DNA of 64,000 bases from Lachnospiraceae bacterium (GTDB lineage: Bacteria; Bacillota; Clostridia; Lachnospirales; Lachnospiraceae), in assembly GCA_015057625.1 (NCBI GenBank), contig SVDZ01000002.1, positions 66,865-130,864 of the forward strand, given 5' to 3'. A model generated the notes under the pieces. The model was not told where the DNA came from. It worked only from the letters and a program-made list of their open reading frames with translations, and made no database searches. Below are positions 54,204 through 62,409 of this stretch, in pieces (within the stretch, counting starts at the first letter, position 1; the number at the start of each line of letters is the position of its first letter). Position numbers and translations under genes: made by a program.

Positions 54204-56027
54204 GTGTATAAGTCAGATGAACTTGAAACATTCCCTGCTCAGGTTGAAAAGATATTTAACGCACTCTCAAATGATGTGATGAGTGACGTCATTGAAAGAA
54301 TCAGAGAGAATGACGAAATAACGAGAACAGGTGACTGGAGATTATACAGACTCCATCAGATGGGTGCTAACATGGATACAATTGCAGCTGATATTCAGAC
54401 TGCTTTAGATTTGGCAGATGAAGATATGAAGAGATTGTATTCAGATGTTCTTAAAGAGGGATATGCAAGAAATGAGCAAATGTACAAGGCAATGAATAAG
54501 CCATTTATCCCTTACGAGAAGAACGAACAGCTTCAGCAGTTAATTGGTGCAGTTAAATCTCAAACAGGTAATGAATTTAGAAATATTACCGGTACAATGG
54601 GATTCACTGTAAAGAACGTTGCTGGAACATCTGAATTTGTTTCTACGAATGAATACATCCAAAAGGTACTGGATGAAGCAGCAATGCATGTCTTAAACGG
54701 CACCTACGATTATAACTCAATGATTAAAAGAGTTGTCGACGAAATGACAAAAAGTGGGGTCAGAACAATTGAATATTCTTCCGGTTATTCAACCAGGATT
54801 GATGTGGCTGCACGAAGAGCAATCGTTACAGGCCTCAATCAGGTTACATCAAGGATATCCGAAGATAACATGGAAAAATTGGATACACAGTTCGTTGAAA
54901 CGAGTTGGCACAGTACAGCACGACCAAGTCATCAGATATGGCAAGGCCGTGTTTTTTATTGGAATAAATCAAACGTAAACGAAGAGATTACCATTGATGG
55001 TATACATTATAAGGCTTTCATAAAAGAAACAGGATATGGGACAGTTGAGGGGCTTTGTGGAGCAAATTGTTATCATACATTCTATCCGTTTATTCCTGGA
55101 GTGTCTGTTAGAAATTATACTGACGAAGAGCTAGATCAGATGAATGCAGCTGAGAATGAAGTCAAAGAATACAATGGCAAGGAATACACCAAGTATGAAG
55201 CAACTCAGGAGCAGAGAAGACTCGAGAGAACTCTTCGAAAGTTAAGACAGGATATTGACCTGATGGAGAAAGCAGGACTTACTGATGAGGACGAAGAACT
55301 TGTCGGAAAGAAATGTAAGTATCAGACCTATATGAGAAGATATAAGGATTTCTCTAAAGAGATGGGGCTAAAAGAACATTGGGAGAGAATAACTGTTGAT
55401 GGAATGAATCAAATGTCGAAAAATGAGGCGGCTCATTCAATACATAGTGATGAAAAAGTATTTTATGATGAAAATAATGATTATACTATTAGTATTGAGA
55501 GCTTAAGTGATGATGTAAATGAGGGATTATCATTAGCTGCAGAAAGTGTTGCAAAGCTTGGAAGCGAAGATGGTTATGAGCATATGTATCTTGTGAATGC
55601 AAGCACAGGAACATTAGATTTATATGAGTGTGACGAACTTGAAGATAGCGTGGGGCATAAATACAATGAATATGCAAAAGACCATATTGACGAACAGTTC
55701 TATTTTGTACATAATCATAATGTGGTTAGTAGCTTATCACTTCCAGATGTTGAAATACCTGCAAAAAATGAGAATATAATAGGAATAATAGCTGTCCAAA
55801 ATAACGCAATAACGTATTTTGCAGAAAGAACATCTTTTGATCCTAATTATAAATTTCCAGATTTCTATTTTGAAAAAGATGAAGATTTAATTGAATTAAA
55901 TAGAAAGGTTCGGGAAGGAGAAATTATGATGAGTGAAAGAACTCGATTACGAGAAGAATTGTTAATCAATAAAGTGTTAGAGAGATTCTATGAAAAAGGA
56001 GAACGTATATTAGATGGAAGGCAATAA
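54204..56027 (+). CDS. MuF-like minor head protein with C-terminal JAB-like domain
   Basis: The 607-aa protein begins (with GTG) as a phage minor capsid protein (about residues 1-330, with RAIVTGLNQ and TSWHSTARPSHQIWQGRVF). After a helical linker it carries a distinct C-terminal domain from about 400 with FVHNHNVVSSLSLPD, close to the JAMM metalloprotease motif HxH-x7-S-x2-D but one residue short in the spacer. MuF proteins often carry polymorphic toxin domains delivered with phage DNA. The next gene overlaps by 14 bp, as immunity genes do. Confidence 0.82.
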   Translation: MYKSDELETFPAQVEKIFNALSNDVMSDVIERIRENDEITRTGDWRLYRLHQMGANMDTIAADIQTALDLADEDMKRLYSDVLKEGYARNEQMYKAMNKPFIPYEKNEQLQQLIGAVKSQTGNEFRNITGTMGFTVKNVAGTSEFVSTNEYIQKVLDEAAMHVLNGTYDYNSMIKRVVDEMTKSGVRTIEYSSGYSTRIDVAARRAIVTGLNQVTSRISEDNMEKLDTQFVETSWHSTARPSHQIWQGRVFYWNKSNVNEEITIDGIHYKAFIKETGYGTVEGLCGANCYHTFYPFIPGVSVRNYTDEELDQMNAAENEVKEYNGKEYTKYEATQEQRRLERTLRKLRQDIDLMEKAGLTDEDEELVGKKCKYQTYMRRYKDFSKEMGLKEHWERITVDGMNQMSKNEAAHSIHSDEKVFYDENNDYTISIESLSDDVNEGLSLAAESVAKLGSEDGYEHMYLVNASTGTLDLYECDELEDSVGHKYNEYAKDHIDEQFYFVHNHNVVSSLSLPDVEIPAKNENIIGIIAVQNNAITYFAERTSFDPNYKFPDFYFEKDEDLIELNRKVREGEIMMSERTRLREELLINKVLERFYEKGERILDGRQ

Positions 56028-56289
56028 TGCATGGGCAAATTTGAGCGTAAGAGAGAGACCTTTTTGGCGGGAAGGAATGTCTGCGGAAGAATATGAACTT
56101 GAGAGGGCATATTATTATAGATTTTCAAATGATGGCAAAAAAAATGCTGATGATTATCTCCCTATTTGGAAACAAGGTAAGAGATTTAAATGTAATTTAA
56201 ATGATTGTAATGAAGTGTTAGATCTTGCAGAAAAAATTATAAAAATGCCGAAAGAGGAAGTTGACAGATATATTGAAGAAAAGAATTAG
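56014..56289 (+). CDS. Small protein overlapping the MuF gene, possible immunity partner
   Basis: The 91-aa protein MEGNNAWANLSVRERPFWRE has an aromatic-rich N-terminal half and a helical C-terminus. It overlaps the MuF-like gene by 14 bp, with AAGGAG 12 bases before the ATG. No family is recognised; the immunity role is a guess from position. Confidence 0.65.
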   Translation: MEGNNAWANLSVRERPFWREGMSAEEYELERAYYYRFSNDGKKNADDYLPIWKQGKRFKCNLNDCNEVLDLAEKIIKMPKEEVDRYIEEKN

Positions 56290-56301
56290 ATATCAATAAA
56301 A

Positions 56302-56315
56302 CGAACAAATGTTCG
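56302..56315. promoter_or_regulatory. LexA (SOS) box
   Basis: CGAACAAATGTTCG fits the Gram-positive LexA/DinR consensus CGAACRNRYGTTCG at every position. It ends 10 bp before the -35 of the Panacea-type operon, so LexA binding there should repress it until DNA damage. Confidence 0.85.
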
Positions 56316-56325
56316 GAAAAAGTGA

Positions 56326-56353
56326 TTGACATTTGATGCAATTATGATAATAT
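56326..56353 (+). promoter_or_regulatory. Promoter of the Panacea operon
   Basis: Consensus TTGACA (56326-56331), 16 bp and TAATAT (56348-56353) give a transcript start near 56360, independent of phage late transcription. Confidence 0.75.
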
Positions 56354-56409
56354 TTAACTAGAAATATAACTATGAACATATACTAGCAATAGATTAAGGA
56401 GGTGTTATC

Positions 56410-56868
56410 ATGATTACAGCATTAAATGTAGCAAATACTATTTTGGAATTATCTTTTGAAGAGAATATAGATGTGACACCTATGAAATTACAAAAGTTGG
56501 TATATATCGTTTATAAAGAATACTTACAGCGGACAGGAAAATCCTTGTTTAGTGAGCGATTTGAACCATGGAGATACGGTCCAGTAATTGGTAGCCTTTA
56601 TGATATTTTTAAAAATAATAAAGCAAATGCAATAAAACAATTTGGCGAAAGCAATGATGGTAAAATATGGGTTGTGGACATTAAACCAGGCTCCGTTTTT
56701 AAGAGTGTGCTAGAAGAAGTTTGGGAAAACTATAAAAATATTGATGGGATACGATTATCTGAAATGACTCATCAAAAAGATACTGCATGGAGAAAAGCGT
56801 TATTAGGAGGAAAAAACTTTCTTTCTGATGGGGATATAAAGGAGGAAAAGCCATTTGTCGTACACTGA
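56410..56868 (+). CDS. Panacea (DUF4065) domain protein, probable antitoxin
   Basis: The 152-aa protein has the DUF4065 signature: ALNVANTILELS, VTPMKLQKLVYIVYKEYLQ, LFSERFEPWRYGPVIGSLYD. Panacea domains are antitoxins that neutralise diverse toxins (PanA/PanT systems, SocA family). AAGGAGG precedes the ATG by 6-7 nt. Its last codons overlap the next gene by 14 bp. It sits inside phage head genes with its own promoter, SOS box and terminator, so it is an accessory cassette. Confidence 0.88.
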   Translation: MITALNVANTILELSFEENIDVTPMKLQKLVYIVYKEYLQRTGKSLFSERFEPWRYGPVIGSLYDIFKNNKANAIKQFGESNDGKIWVVDIKPGSVFKSVLEEVWENYKNIDGIRLSEMTHQKDTAWRKALLGGKNFLSDGDIKEEKPFVVH

Positions 56869-57202
56869 ACAAGAAATTGATGAACTTTTAAACGATGGAC
56901 CTCAAATGGAGCTTGATGTACCTATGGTGAATGAACGTGAGGTAGAAGATTCCTTGGAATTAACAAGGCTTAAAAGTTCAGAAAGAGAAAAAGAACGTAA
57001 AGAAAAGAGATATTTTACTGCATTTAAGTTGATAGTTGGATGTTTGTTTTTTTTAGGTGGAATATACATAATAGATGTAGCTATAAGCGTAGCTGTTAAA
57101 CATGATGTTAGTCAAATTACAGAGCCAATTATAGAAATTATCAAAACATTGCTATTCACATTGAGTGGATATTTATTTGCAAGAAAAGAGAATGGTGATT
57201 AG
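56855..57202 (+). CDS. Two-TM membrane protein, candidate PanT toxin
   Basis: The 115-aa protein has a charged N-terminal half with coiled-coil character (about 1-50) and two hydrophobic helices (about 53-76 and 89-108). It starts with TTG after AAAGGAGG and overlaps the Panacea gene. Membrane-damaging toxins are among known Panacea partners. A toxic role here is inferred from pairing and topology. Confidence 0.75.
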   Translation: MSYTEQEIDELLNDGPQMELDVPMVNEREVEDSLELTRLKSSEREKERKEKRYFTAFKLIVGCLFFLGGIYIIDVAISVAVKHDVSQITEPIIEIIKTLLFTLSGYLFARKENGD

Positions 57203-57230
57203 AGAGCTTAGCGATAGGCTCTCTTTTTTA
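57201..57230 (+). terminator. Terminator of the Panacea operon
   Basis: AGAGAGC pairs with GCTCTCT (57201-57207 with 57218-57224), followed by six T. The stop codon lies at the stem base. Confidence 0.8.
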
Positions 57231-57254
57231 TACCCAAAATTAAGGAGGAATAAC

Positions 57255-57557
57255 ATGAAATATTTTATCAGTCAGCCTATGAAGGACAAGACACAGGAAG
57301 AAATCAAGGAGCAGAGAGAACAGATTATAGCAGCAATCAAAGAAGAGGATGAAGAAGCTGTAATAATCGACTCGTACTTTGAAGATTATGATCCACAGAA
57401 TGGATGCATACCGTTGAAGTACTTATCTAAGTCATTGGAACTCTTAGCAGACGCAGATATTCTGTATTGCGCAGATGGTTGGGAAGAAGCGAGAGGATGT
57501 AAGATTGAGCACGATTGTGCATTAGCTTATGGAATAACAGTAATTGAGGAGAAGTAA
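57255..57557 (+). CDS. DUF4406-like protein (nucleoside deoxyribosyltransferase fold)
   Basis: The 100-aa protein begins MKYFISQPMKDKTQEEI and continues with LADADILYCADGWEEARGCKIEHDCALAYG, typical for DUF4406 phage proteins related to nucleoside 2-deoxyribosyltransferases. AAGGAGG precedes the ATG. Placed between head genes as accessory DNA; the function is not shown. Confidence 0.85.
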   Translation: MKYFISQPMKDKTQEEIKEQREQIIAAIKEEDEEAVIIDSYFEDYDPQNGCIPLKYLSKSLELLADADILYCADGWEEARGCKIEHDCALAYGITVIEEK

Positions 57558-57558
57558 A

Positions 57559-57825
57559 ATGGATAATGGAAAGTTTTTAGAGTTATGTAAGCAGACAGTA
57601 GTTGATTACTTTAACAACAGAGTCGATAGGACAGATAATGCAATTATTACTGCAGATGAGGTGTTCATTGTATGGAGTTGCAAAACTCTGCAGAACAACA
57701 AGGCATTGTTAAGCACTACTGTTTCAGACGGAATGTACTATGAGATTACATTCAACGGAGATAGGAACGAATTATATTTTGACGCTTACAAAAAGTGGGA
57801 AAACAAATGCATTTCACTAAATTAG
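57559..57825 (+). CDS. DUF6275-like phage protein, 88 aa
   Basis: The protein MDNGKFLELCKQTVVDYFNN with VFIVWSCKTLQNNKALLSTT matches a small phage family I recall as DUF6275. GAGGAGAAG precedes the ATG. Function unknown. Confidence 0.75.
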   Translation: MDNGKFLELCKQTVVDYFNNRVDRTDNAIITADEVFIVWSCKTLQNNKALLSTTVSDGMYYEITFNGDRNELYFDAYKKWENKCISLN

Positions 57826-57832
57826 AAATTAA

Positions 57833-57856
57833 GGCACCGTAACAGGTGTTTTTTTA
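57833..57856 (+). terminator. Terminator before the scaffold gene
   Basis: GCACC pairs with GGTGT (one wobble), followed by seven T. A short stem. Confidence 0.5.
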
Positions 57857-57944
57857 TTGGTCAGAAGATTAGACCTAAAACAGTCTTATCAATTCTTGGT
57901 GGGAAGTTAAACACCTTAAATTACTTAGAAAGGAATTAAATTTT

Positions 57945-58478
57945 ATGAAAACAGAGGATTTACAAGCACAAGGACTTACACAGGAGCAGATTGATTTCGT
58001 ATTTGCTGAAAATGGTAAAGACGTCAATGCCATCAAAGCAGATAGAGACAATTATAAGACTCAGCTGGAAACTGCACAGGCTTCACTTAAGGAATTTGAG
58101 GGAGTCAACGTATCAGAACTGCAGAACAAGATTAAAGAGCTTAATGGAACAATTGAGCAAAATCAGACTAAGTATCAGCAGGAGATTGCTGACAGGGATT
58201 TTAATGATCTCTTAAAGGCTACTGCACAGAAACACAATGCAAGAGATATTAAGGCGGTTATTCCGTTCCTTGATATTGAAACATTAAAGGCTAGCAAGAA
58301 CCAGGAAAAGGACCTTGAGGCTGCGTTTGAACAGGTAAAGAAAGACAACGATTACTTGTTTATTAGCGAATCCAAACCTATTCCAAGAGTTGTATCAGCG
58401 ACTCCGGGAATCAATAAAAATGTCGAAGATGGAAAGACAAAAGCCAATGAGGCATTCAGAAGCCTTTTTGGAAAATAA
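57945..58478 (+). CDS. Phage scaffold protein (GP20-like)
   Basis: The 177-aa protein is helical with a coiled coil (about 30-85), the GP20-type start TQEQIDFVFAENGKDVNAIKADRDN and a KDNDYLF/P-rich C-terminus. It guides capsid assembly. AGAAAGGAATT precedes the ATG, and the capsid gene follows. Confidence 0.9.
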   Translation: MKTEDLQAQGLTQEQIDFVFAENGKDVNAIKADRDNYKTQLETAQASLKEFEGVNVSELQNKIKELNGTIEQNQTKYQQEIADRDFNDLLKATAQKHNARDIKAVIPFLDIETLKASKNQEKDLEAAFEQVKKDNDYLFISESKPIPRVVSATPGINKNVEDGKTKANEAFRSLFGK

Positions 58479-58506
58479 ATAATAATTAAGTAAAGGAGAA
58501 AAAGAC

Positions 58507-59694
58507 ATGGCAGATATTGTTAGAAGAGAAGATGCGGAAGCGATAATCCGCGAACAAGTAGTTAATGCTATTTCACAGGACGTTCCTAAGTCATCAGTAT
58601 TTATGGGACTTGCAAAGAAACTTCCAAGTATGACTAGTAAGCAGACAAGAATCAGAGTTTTAGATTTCTTGCCAACATCTTATTGGGTAAATGGAGACAC
58701 AGGATTTAAACAGACATCAAAGCAGGCATGGGATAATGTATATCTTACAGCTGCAGAACTTGCAGTTATCGTTCCTATTCCTGAAGCTGTTCTTGATGAT
58801 GCAGAATTTGACATCATTGGAGAAGTAACTCCAAGAGTCGTAGAAGCTATTGGACAGCGTGTTGACTCTGCAGTTATCTTTGGTGAAAACAGACCTGCTG
58901 AATGGCAGAATGATATCATCACATTAGCTAGACAGGCTGGCAACAACATTGCGTTAGGTGCTACACCAGACTACTATGAGAAGTTACTCTGTGAGGATGG
59001 TGTATTTGCAAAAGTTGAAGATGATGGTTATTCAGTATCAGGAGTAATAGCATCTACAAATATGAAAGCTAAATTAAGAGGATTGAGAGACGATAACGGT
59101 CAGCCAATCTTCAATAAGGTTATTCAGAGCACAACACAGTATGCTCTTGATGGAGCACCAATGTACTTCCCAGATAATGGCTCTTTCAACAAGAACATTG
59201 CACAGGTGGTAGCCGGTGACTTCAACAAAGCTGTATATGCTATTCGCCAGGATATTACAACTAAGATTCTTACAGAGGGTGTTATCCAGGATCCAACAAC
59301 TAAGGAAATCGTATACAACCTTGCGCAGCAGGACATGATTGCTCTTAGAGTTGTATTCAGAATGGGTTGGGCTCTTCCAAATCCTGCTACACGTATGGAT
59401 GAAGACAGAGTGGGCTGTCCATTCGCTTACCTTGAGCCTGCAACTGCTGTTACTACAAAGGCAGTTACATTTACTGTTAAGGATAATGCTTCAACACCTG
59501 CAGCACTTGAAGGTGCAAGAGTTGACGTTAACGGTGCTAAGCTTAAGACAAATGCATCCGGACAGGCTGTATTTAACTTAAGAGCTGGTACATATCCATA
59601 TAGTGTAACTCTTAAAGACTACACTAAGGTAACAGGAACAGTTACAGTTGCTTCATCAGCAGTAACAGAGAACGTAACATTGATTCCACAGTAG
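58507..59694 (+). CDS. Major capsid protein with C-terminal Ig-like domain
   Basis: The 395-aa protein has an HK97-type core (about 1-310; LGLAKKLPSMTSKQTRIRVL region and VIFGENRPAEWQ). From about 318 a small beta domain, LEGARVDVNGAKLKTNASGQ, is appended, like PEGA/carboxypeptidase-regulatory or Ig-like domains. In tailed phages such domains project from the capsid and may bind surface glycans. AAAGGAG precedes the ATG. Confidence 0.92.
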   Translation: MADIVRREDAEAIIREQVVNAISQDVPKSSVFMGLAKKLPSMTSKQTRIRVLDFLPTSYWVNGDTGFKQTSKQAWDNVYLTAAELAVIVPIPEAVLDDAEFDIIGEVTPRVVEAIGQRVDSAVIFGENRPAEWQNDIITLARQAGNNIALGATPDYYEKLLCEDGVFAKVEDDGYSVSGVIASTNMKAKLRGLRDDNGQPIFNKVIQSTTQYALDGAPMYFPDNGSFNKNIAQVVAGDFNKAVYAIRQDITTKILTEGVIQDPTTKEIVYNLAQQDMIALRVVFRMGWALPNPATRMDEDRVGCPFAYLEPATAVTTKAVTFTVKDNASTPAALEGARVDVNGAKLKTNASGQAVFNLRAGTYPYSVTLKDYTKVTGTVTVASSAVTENVTLIPQ

Positions 59695-59709
59695 TAGGAG
59701 GTGGCGGAA

Positions 59710-60081
59710 TTGAATGCTTATACAACATATGATTACTATTCAAATGAATACAGTATGGGGGAAGCAGTGGTCGATTCCGCTGACTTTCCCAAACTGCTGA
59801 TGCAAGCTCAAAGCATTATTGACTTGTATACATTCAATAGGCTTAACACAATGACAGACATTCCTGAAGCGGTTCAGAACTGTTGTTGTGAGCTTATTGA
59901 ATTATTGCAAGAGAATAAAGAAAGACAAAGCACATCATCCGGAATAGCAAGCGAGAAGAACAACAATTACTCAGTAACATATGAGTCATCAGAGGCTTTG
60001 AATCATCAACTCGAAAGTAACAAAACAATGATAGTGAATAAATGGCTCTCTAATACAGGTTTAATGTATAGGGGGTGCTGA
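59710..60081 (+). CDS. Head-tail connector protein
   Basis: The roughly 123-aa protein is helical (ADFPKLLMQAQSIIDLYTFN) with the size and position of a head completion/adaptor protein. TTG at 59710 follows AGGAGG by 8 nt; GTG at 59701 is possible but too close. Confidence 0.75.
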   Translation: MNAYTTYDYYSNEYSMGEAVVDSADFPKLLMQAQSIIDLYTFNRLNTMTDIPEAVQNCCCELIELLQENKERQSTSSGIASEKNNNYSVTYESSEALNHQLESNKTMIVNKWLSNTGLMYRGC

Positions 60082-60083
60082 TT

Positions 60084-60431
60084 ATGTACACTAATAAAAA
60101 AGTTACTCACATAGCTAAAAATGGATATCAGAGCAATACATATGATGCTTATGTGGAAGAGCACTATACTTCATCATCAGACAAGCAGGGTGATACTAAA
60201 CATCATTCTTTATTTGTATCTATTCCAACTACAGAAAGCCTTAATATTCAGCTGGGGGATTTGATTATTTTAGGAGAACATCAGATAGTAATTGATTCGT
60301 CAAGTGAAAAGAATGAGGCTGAAAGCATTAGGAACTTGAAACGCAACCACAGGCTTTATACCATTAATTCGCTTATTCCATGTGTGTATGGACATGATAG
60401 GGTGAAACATTACGAGTTAGGATGTGATTAA
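60084..60431 (+). CDS. Phage head-tail joining protein (DUF6751-like)
   Basis: The 115-aa mixed beta protein MYTNKKVTHIAKNGYQSNTY lies between connector and minor capsid genes, where head-closure proteins occur. GGGGGTG precedes the ATG. The family label is from memory. Confidence 0.7.
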   Translation: MYTNKKVTHIAKNGYQSNTYDAYVEEHYTSSSDKQGDTKHHSLFVSIPTTESLNIQLGDLIILGEHQIVIDSSSEKNEAESIRNLKRNHRLYTINSLIPCVYGHDRVKHYELGCD

Positions 60432-60433
60432 TC

Positions 60434-60892
60434 TTGAATATTAGAGTTAATTGCAGAATGGTAGTTAATCGTAAAAAGATTGAGCAAAAATATGGGTTGG
60501 GAAAATATGGACCTGTACAGAAGTATATTGATTCTGAAGTCATAAAGCAGATGGAACCATATACGCCATATGATACTGGAGCTATGCACCGTTCAGCTAT
60601 TGCAGGAACAGTTATTGGTTCTGGTAAGATAAAGTATCTCTCTCCTTATGCGAGATATTTGTATTATGGTGTAATCTACGGTCCTAACATTCCAATAAAG
60701 GAGAATGGAATTATTGTTGGATGGAGAAGTCCGGCCAAGAAAAAGAAATATCCAACCGGAAGACCACTCAAATACAATAGGGATAAGCAGCCTAAAGCAG
60801 GTAAGTTTTGGTTTGAAAGAATGAAAGCGGACAAGAAAGAGCAACTTAGAAGAGGTGCTTTAGAAGTTATGAAGAGGTGCAGTAAAGGATGA
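60434..60892 (+). CDS. Minor capsid/tail completion protein (Minor_capsid_2)
   Basis: The 152-aa protein shows YIDSEVIKQMEPYTPYDTGA and PYARYLYYGV, characteristic of this minor capsid family. TTG start; GTTAGGATGTG upstream is weak, and translation is probably coupled to the previous gene 2 bp away. It overlaps the next start. Confidence 0.85.
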   Translation: MNIRVNCRMVVNRKKIEQKYGLGKYGPVQKYIDSEVIKQMEPYTPYDTGAMHRSAIAGTVIGSGKIKYLSPYARYLYYGVIYGPNIPIKENGIIVGWRSPAKKKKYPTGRPLKYNRDKQPKAGKFWFERMKADKKEQLRRGALEVMKRCSKG

Positions 60893-61338
60893 ATATAATT
60901 GAGCTTGTAAGACAAATATTGACAGATTATCCGGAAATGGAAAGATTTACAAACAATATTCATGTTGATTTTACAGATAATGAAAAAGAATCTGATTTTG
61001 GACTATCTTCCACCGGAGACGAAAAGATAAGAGAGGACGTGCTTGGCAATCAGGTGCGTAGACATAGCTTTATGCTCTATGCCATTAATCAGGCATACAA
61101 TGATTATGAGAGATTGTCCAACAGTTCCTTTTTATTAGAGTTATCATATTGGCTTGAATCAATAGAAGAAGGCGAATATGAAATAGAAGTAACTATCAAT
61201 GGTAAAACGAGAACCGGTAAACTTAAATCTATCAGCTGTGCAAATGCAATGCTTTTCGCAGTTCCTACCGAGGATATAAATGATGGAGTTATGTATCAGG
61301 TTCAAGTTTACGCAGAGTATACATTGGAAGGAGAATAA
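60889..61338 (+). CDS. Minor capsid/tail terminator-like protein
   Basis: The 149-aa protein matches the Minor_capsid_3-like pattern (LRRHSFMLYAINQAYNDYER type) and sits where tail terminator genes occur, between tail completion and tube genes. GTAAAGGATG precedes the ATG. Confidence 0.78.
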   Translation: MNIIELVRQILTDYPEMERFTNNIHVDFTDNEKESDFGLSSTGDEKIREDVLGNQVRRHSFMLYAINQAYNDYERLSNSSFLLELSYWLESIEEGEYEIEVTINGKTRTGKLKSISCANAMLFAVPTEDINDGVMYQVQVYAEYTLEGE

Positions 61339-61340
61339 TA

Positions 61341-61826
61341 ATGAAATTAAAGAGAAGCTGCTTAGCTCATTATTTAGACTCAAAATTTGGTGGCACTGGT
61401 TCACCTGTTTGGTTTTTAATCGGTAAAGACATAGAAGACATGTCAGTTGAGTTGAATCCGGAAACAGAGACAGTTAAGAACATTCTTGACGAGACATCTG
61501 TTACTGATAATGGTTATGAGCCTAGTATGGATGCTGATCCATATTATGCAAATCCAGATGATGCTATCTATGAGAAACTCAGAGATATTGCAATGAACAG
61601 ACTCACAGGCGACGAATGTAAGACTACTATTCTTGAAGTTCTCATTGAGGACCCAACTGATTCAAGCCACAAAGCTTGGACAGAAGATGTAATAGTCAAG
61701 CCTCAGTCATATGGTGGTGAACAGGGTGGAATTAATATTCCTTATCAGGTTACATTCGCTGGCAACAGAAAAGAAGGAACAGTTACTATAACTAACAAAG
61801 TTCCAACTTTTACAGAAAATACATGA
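61341..61826 (+). CDS. Major tail (tube) protein, ends at an in-frame TGA
   Basis: The 161-aa protein MKLKRSCLAHYLDSKFGGTG has the tail tube size, position and a beta-rich IKVPVTFAGNRKEGTVT-type C-terminus. GGAAGGAG precedes the ATG. After the TGA at 61824-61826 the same frame stays open for 32 more codons, so the protein may be extended by readthrough or the gene may have lost its natural stop position. Confidence 0.85.
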   Translation: MKLKRSCLAHYLDSKFGGTGSPVWFLIGKDIEDMSVELNPETETVKNILDETSVTDNGYEPSMDADPYYANPDDAIYEKLRDIAMNRLTGDECKTTILEVLIEDPTDSSHKAWTEDVIVKPQSYGGEQGGINIPYQVTFAGNRKEGTVTITNKVPTFTENT

Positions 61827-61925
61827 AGTGAACCTGTTCAAAATCTTGCTTATCCGGTTCCTGATGAAGCAAATGATCAGATCGGCGACGAGGAAGAGAC
61901 AGAGGAAGAACAGACAGAGGAATAA
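61827..61925 (+). other. In-frame acidic extension after the tail tube stop
   Basis: Thirty-two sense codons follow the TGA in frame, giving SEPVQNLAYPVPDEANDQIG and a Glu-rich tail before TAA. There is no start codon with a ribosome binding site here, so the segment makes sense only as an extension of the tube protein. Confidence 0.7.
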
Positions 61926-61933
61926 TATGTTGA

Positions 61934-61964
61934 TAAGAGGGCTTGGAAACAGGCTCTCTTTTTT
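61934..61964 (+). terminator. Hairpin with T-run after the tail tube gene
   Basis: GAGGGCT pairs with AGGCTCTC (wobbles), followed by six T. Partial termination would keep tube protein in excess over chaperones. Confidence 0.55.
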
Positions 61965-61983
61965 GAAGGAAAAGGAGTATTAG

Positions 61984-62409
61984 ATGCAGAATATTAATTT
62001 TGATGATGGGTTTAAAACATTTACAGTGAATGGAGATGAAAATAGAGTTGTACGCTTTAATCCTAGTGATTTTGGAATTTTAACAAGAGCGGAAGAAACA
62101 GAACAGGCATTCAATGAAATAGGCTCTAAATTGGAAAGTATGGGGAATACAGATGACGTAAGCGTAGAACAGATAGCTCAAGTACTTAGAGAAACAGAAT
62201 CAGATGTTAAAAGACAGTTTGATTATATGTTCAATAGTTCTGTATCAGATGTTCTTTTCGTTGGTCAGTCTCCTATTGCTATTGTTAATGGAGAATTTTT
62301 ATTTAAGAGAATATTGGATGCAACAATGCCAATTATAGTTGAATCAATCAGTGAGGAGAAAAAGAAAGCAGAAAAGAAAATGGCTAAATATACGGAGCAA
62401 TATAAATGA
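61984..62409 (+). CDS. Tail assembly chaperone-like protein (DUF6673-like)
   Basis: The 141-aa protein begins MQNINFDDGFKTFTVNGDEN and lies between tube and tape measure genes, where gpG-like chaperones sit. AAAAGGAG precedes the ATG. It overlaps the next gene by 4 bp, so no frameshift is needed. Confidence 0.8.
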   Translation: MQNINFDDGFKTFTVNGDENRVVRFNPSDFGILTRAEETEQAFNEIGSKLESMGNTDDVSVEQIAQVLRETESDVKRQFDYMFNSSVSDVLFVGQSPIAIVNGEFLFKRILDATMPIIVESISEEKKKAEKKMAKYTEQYK

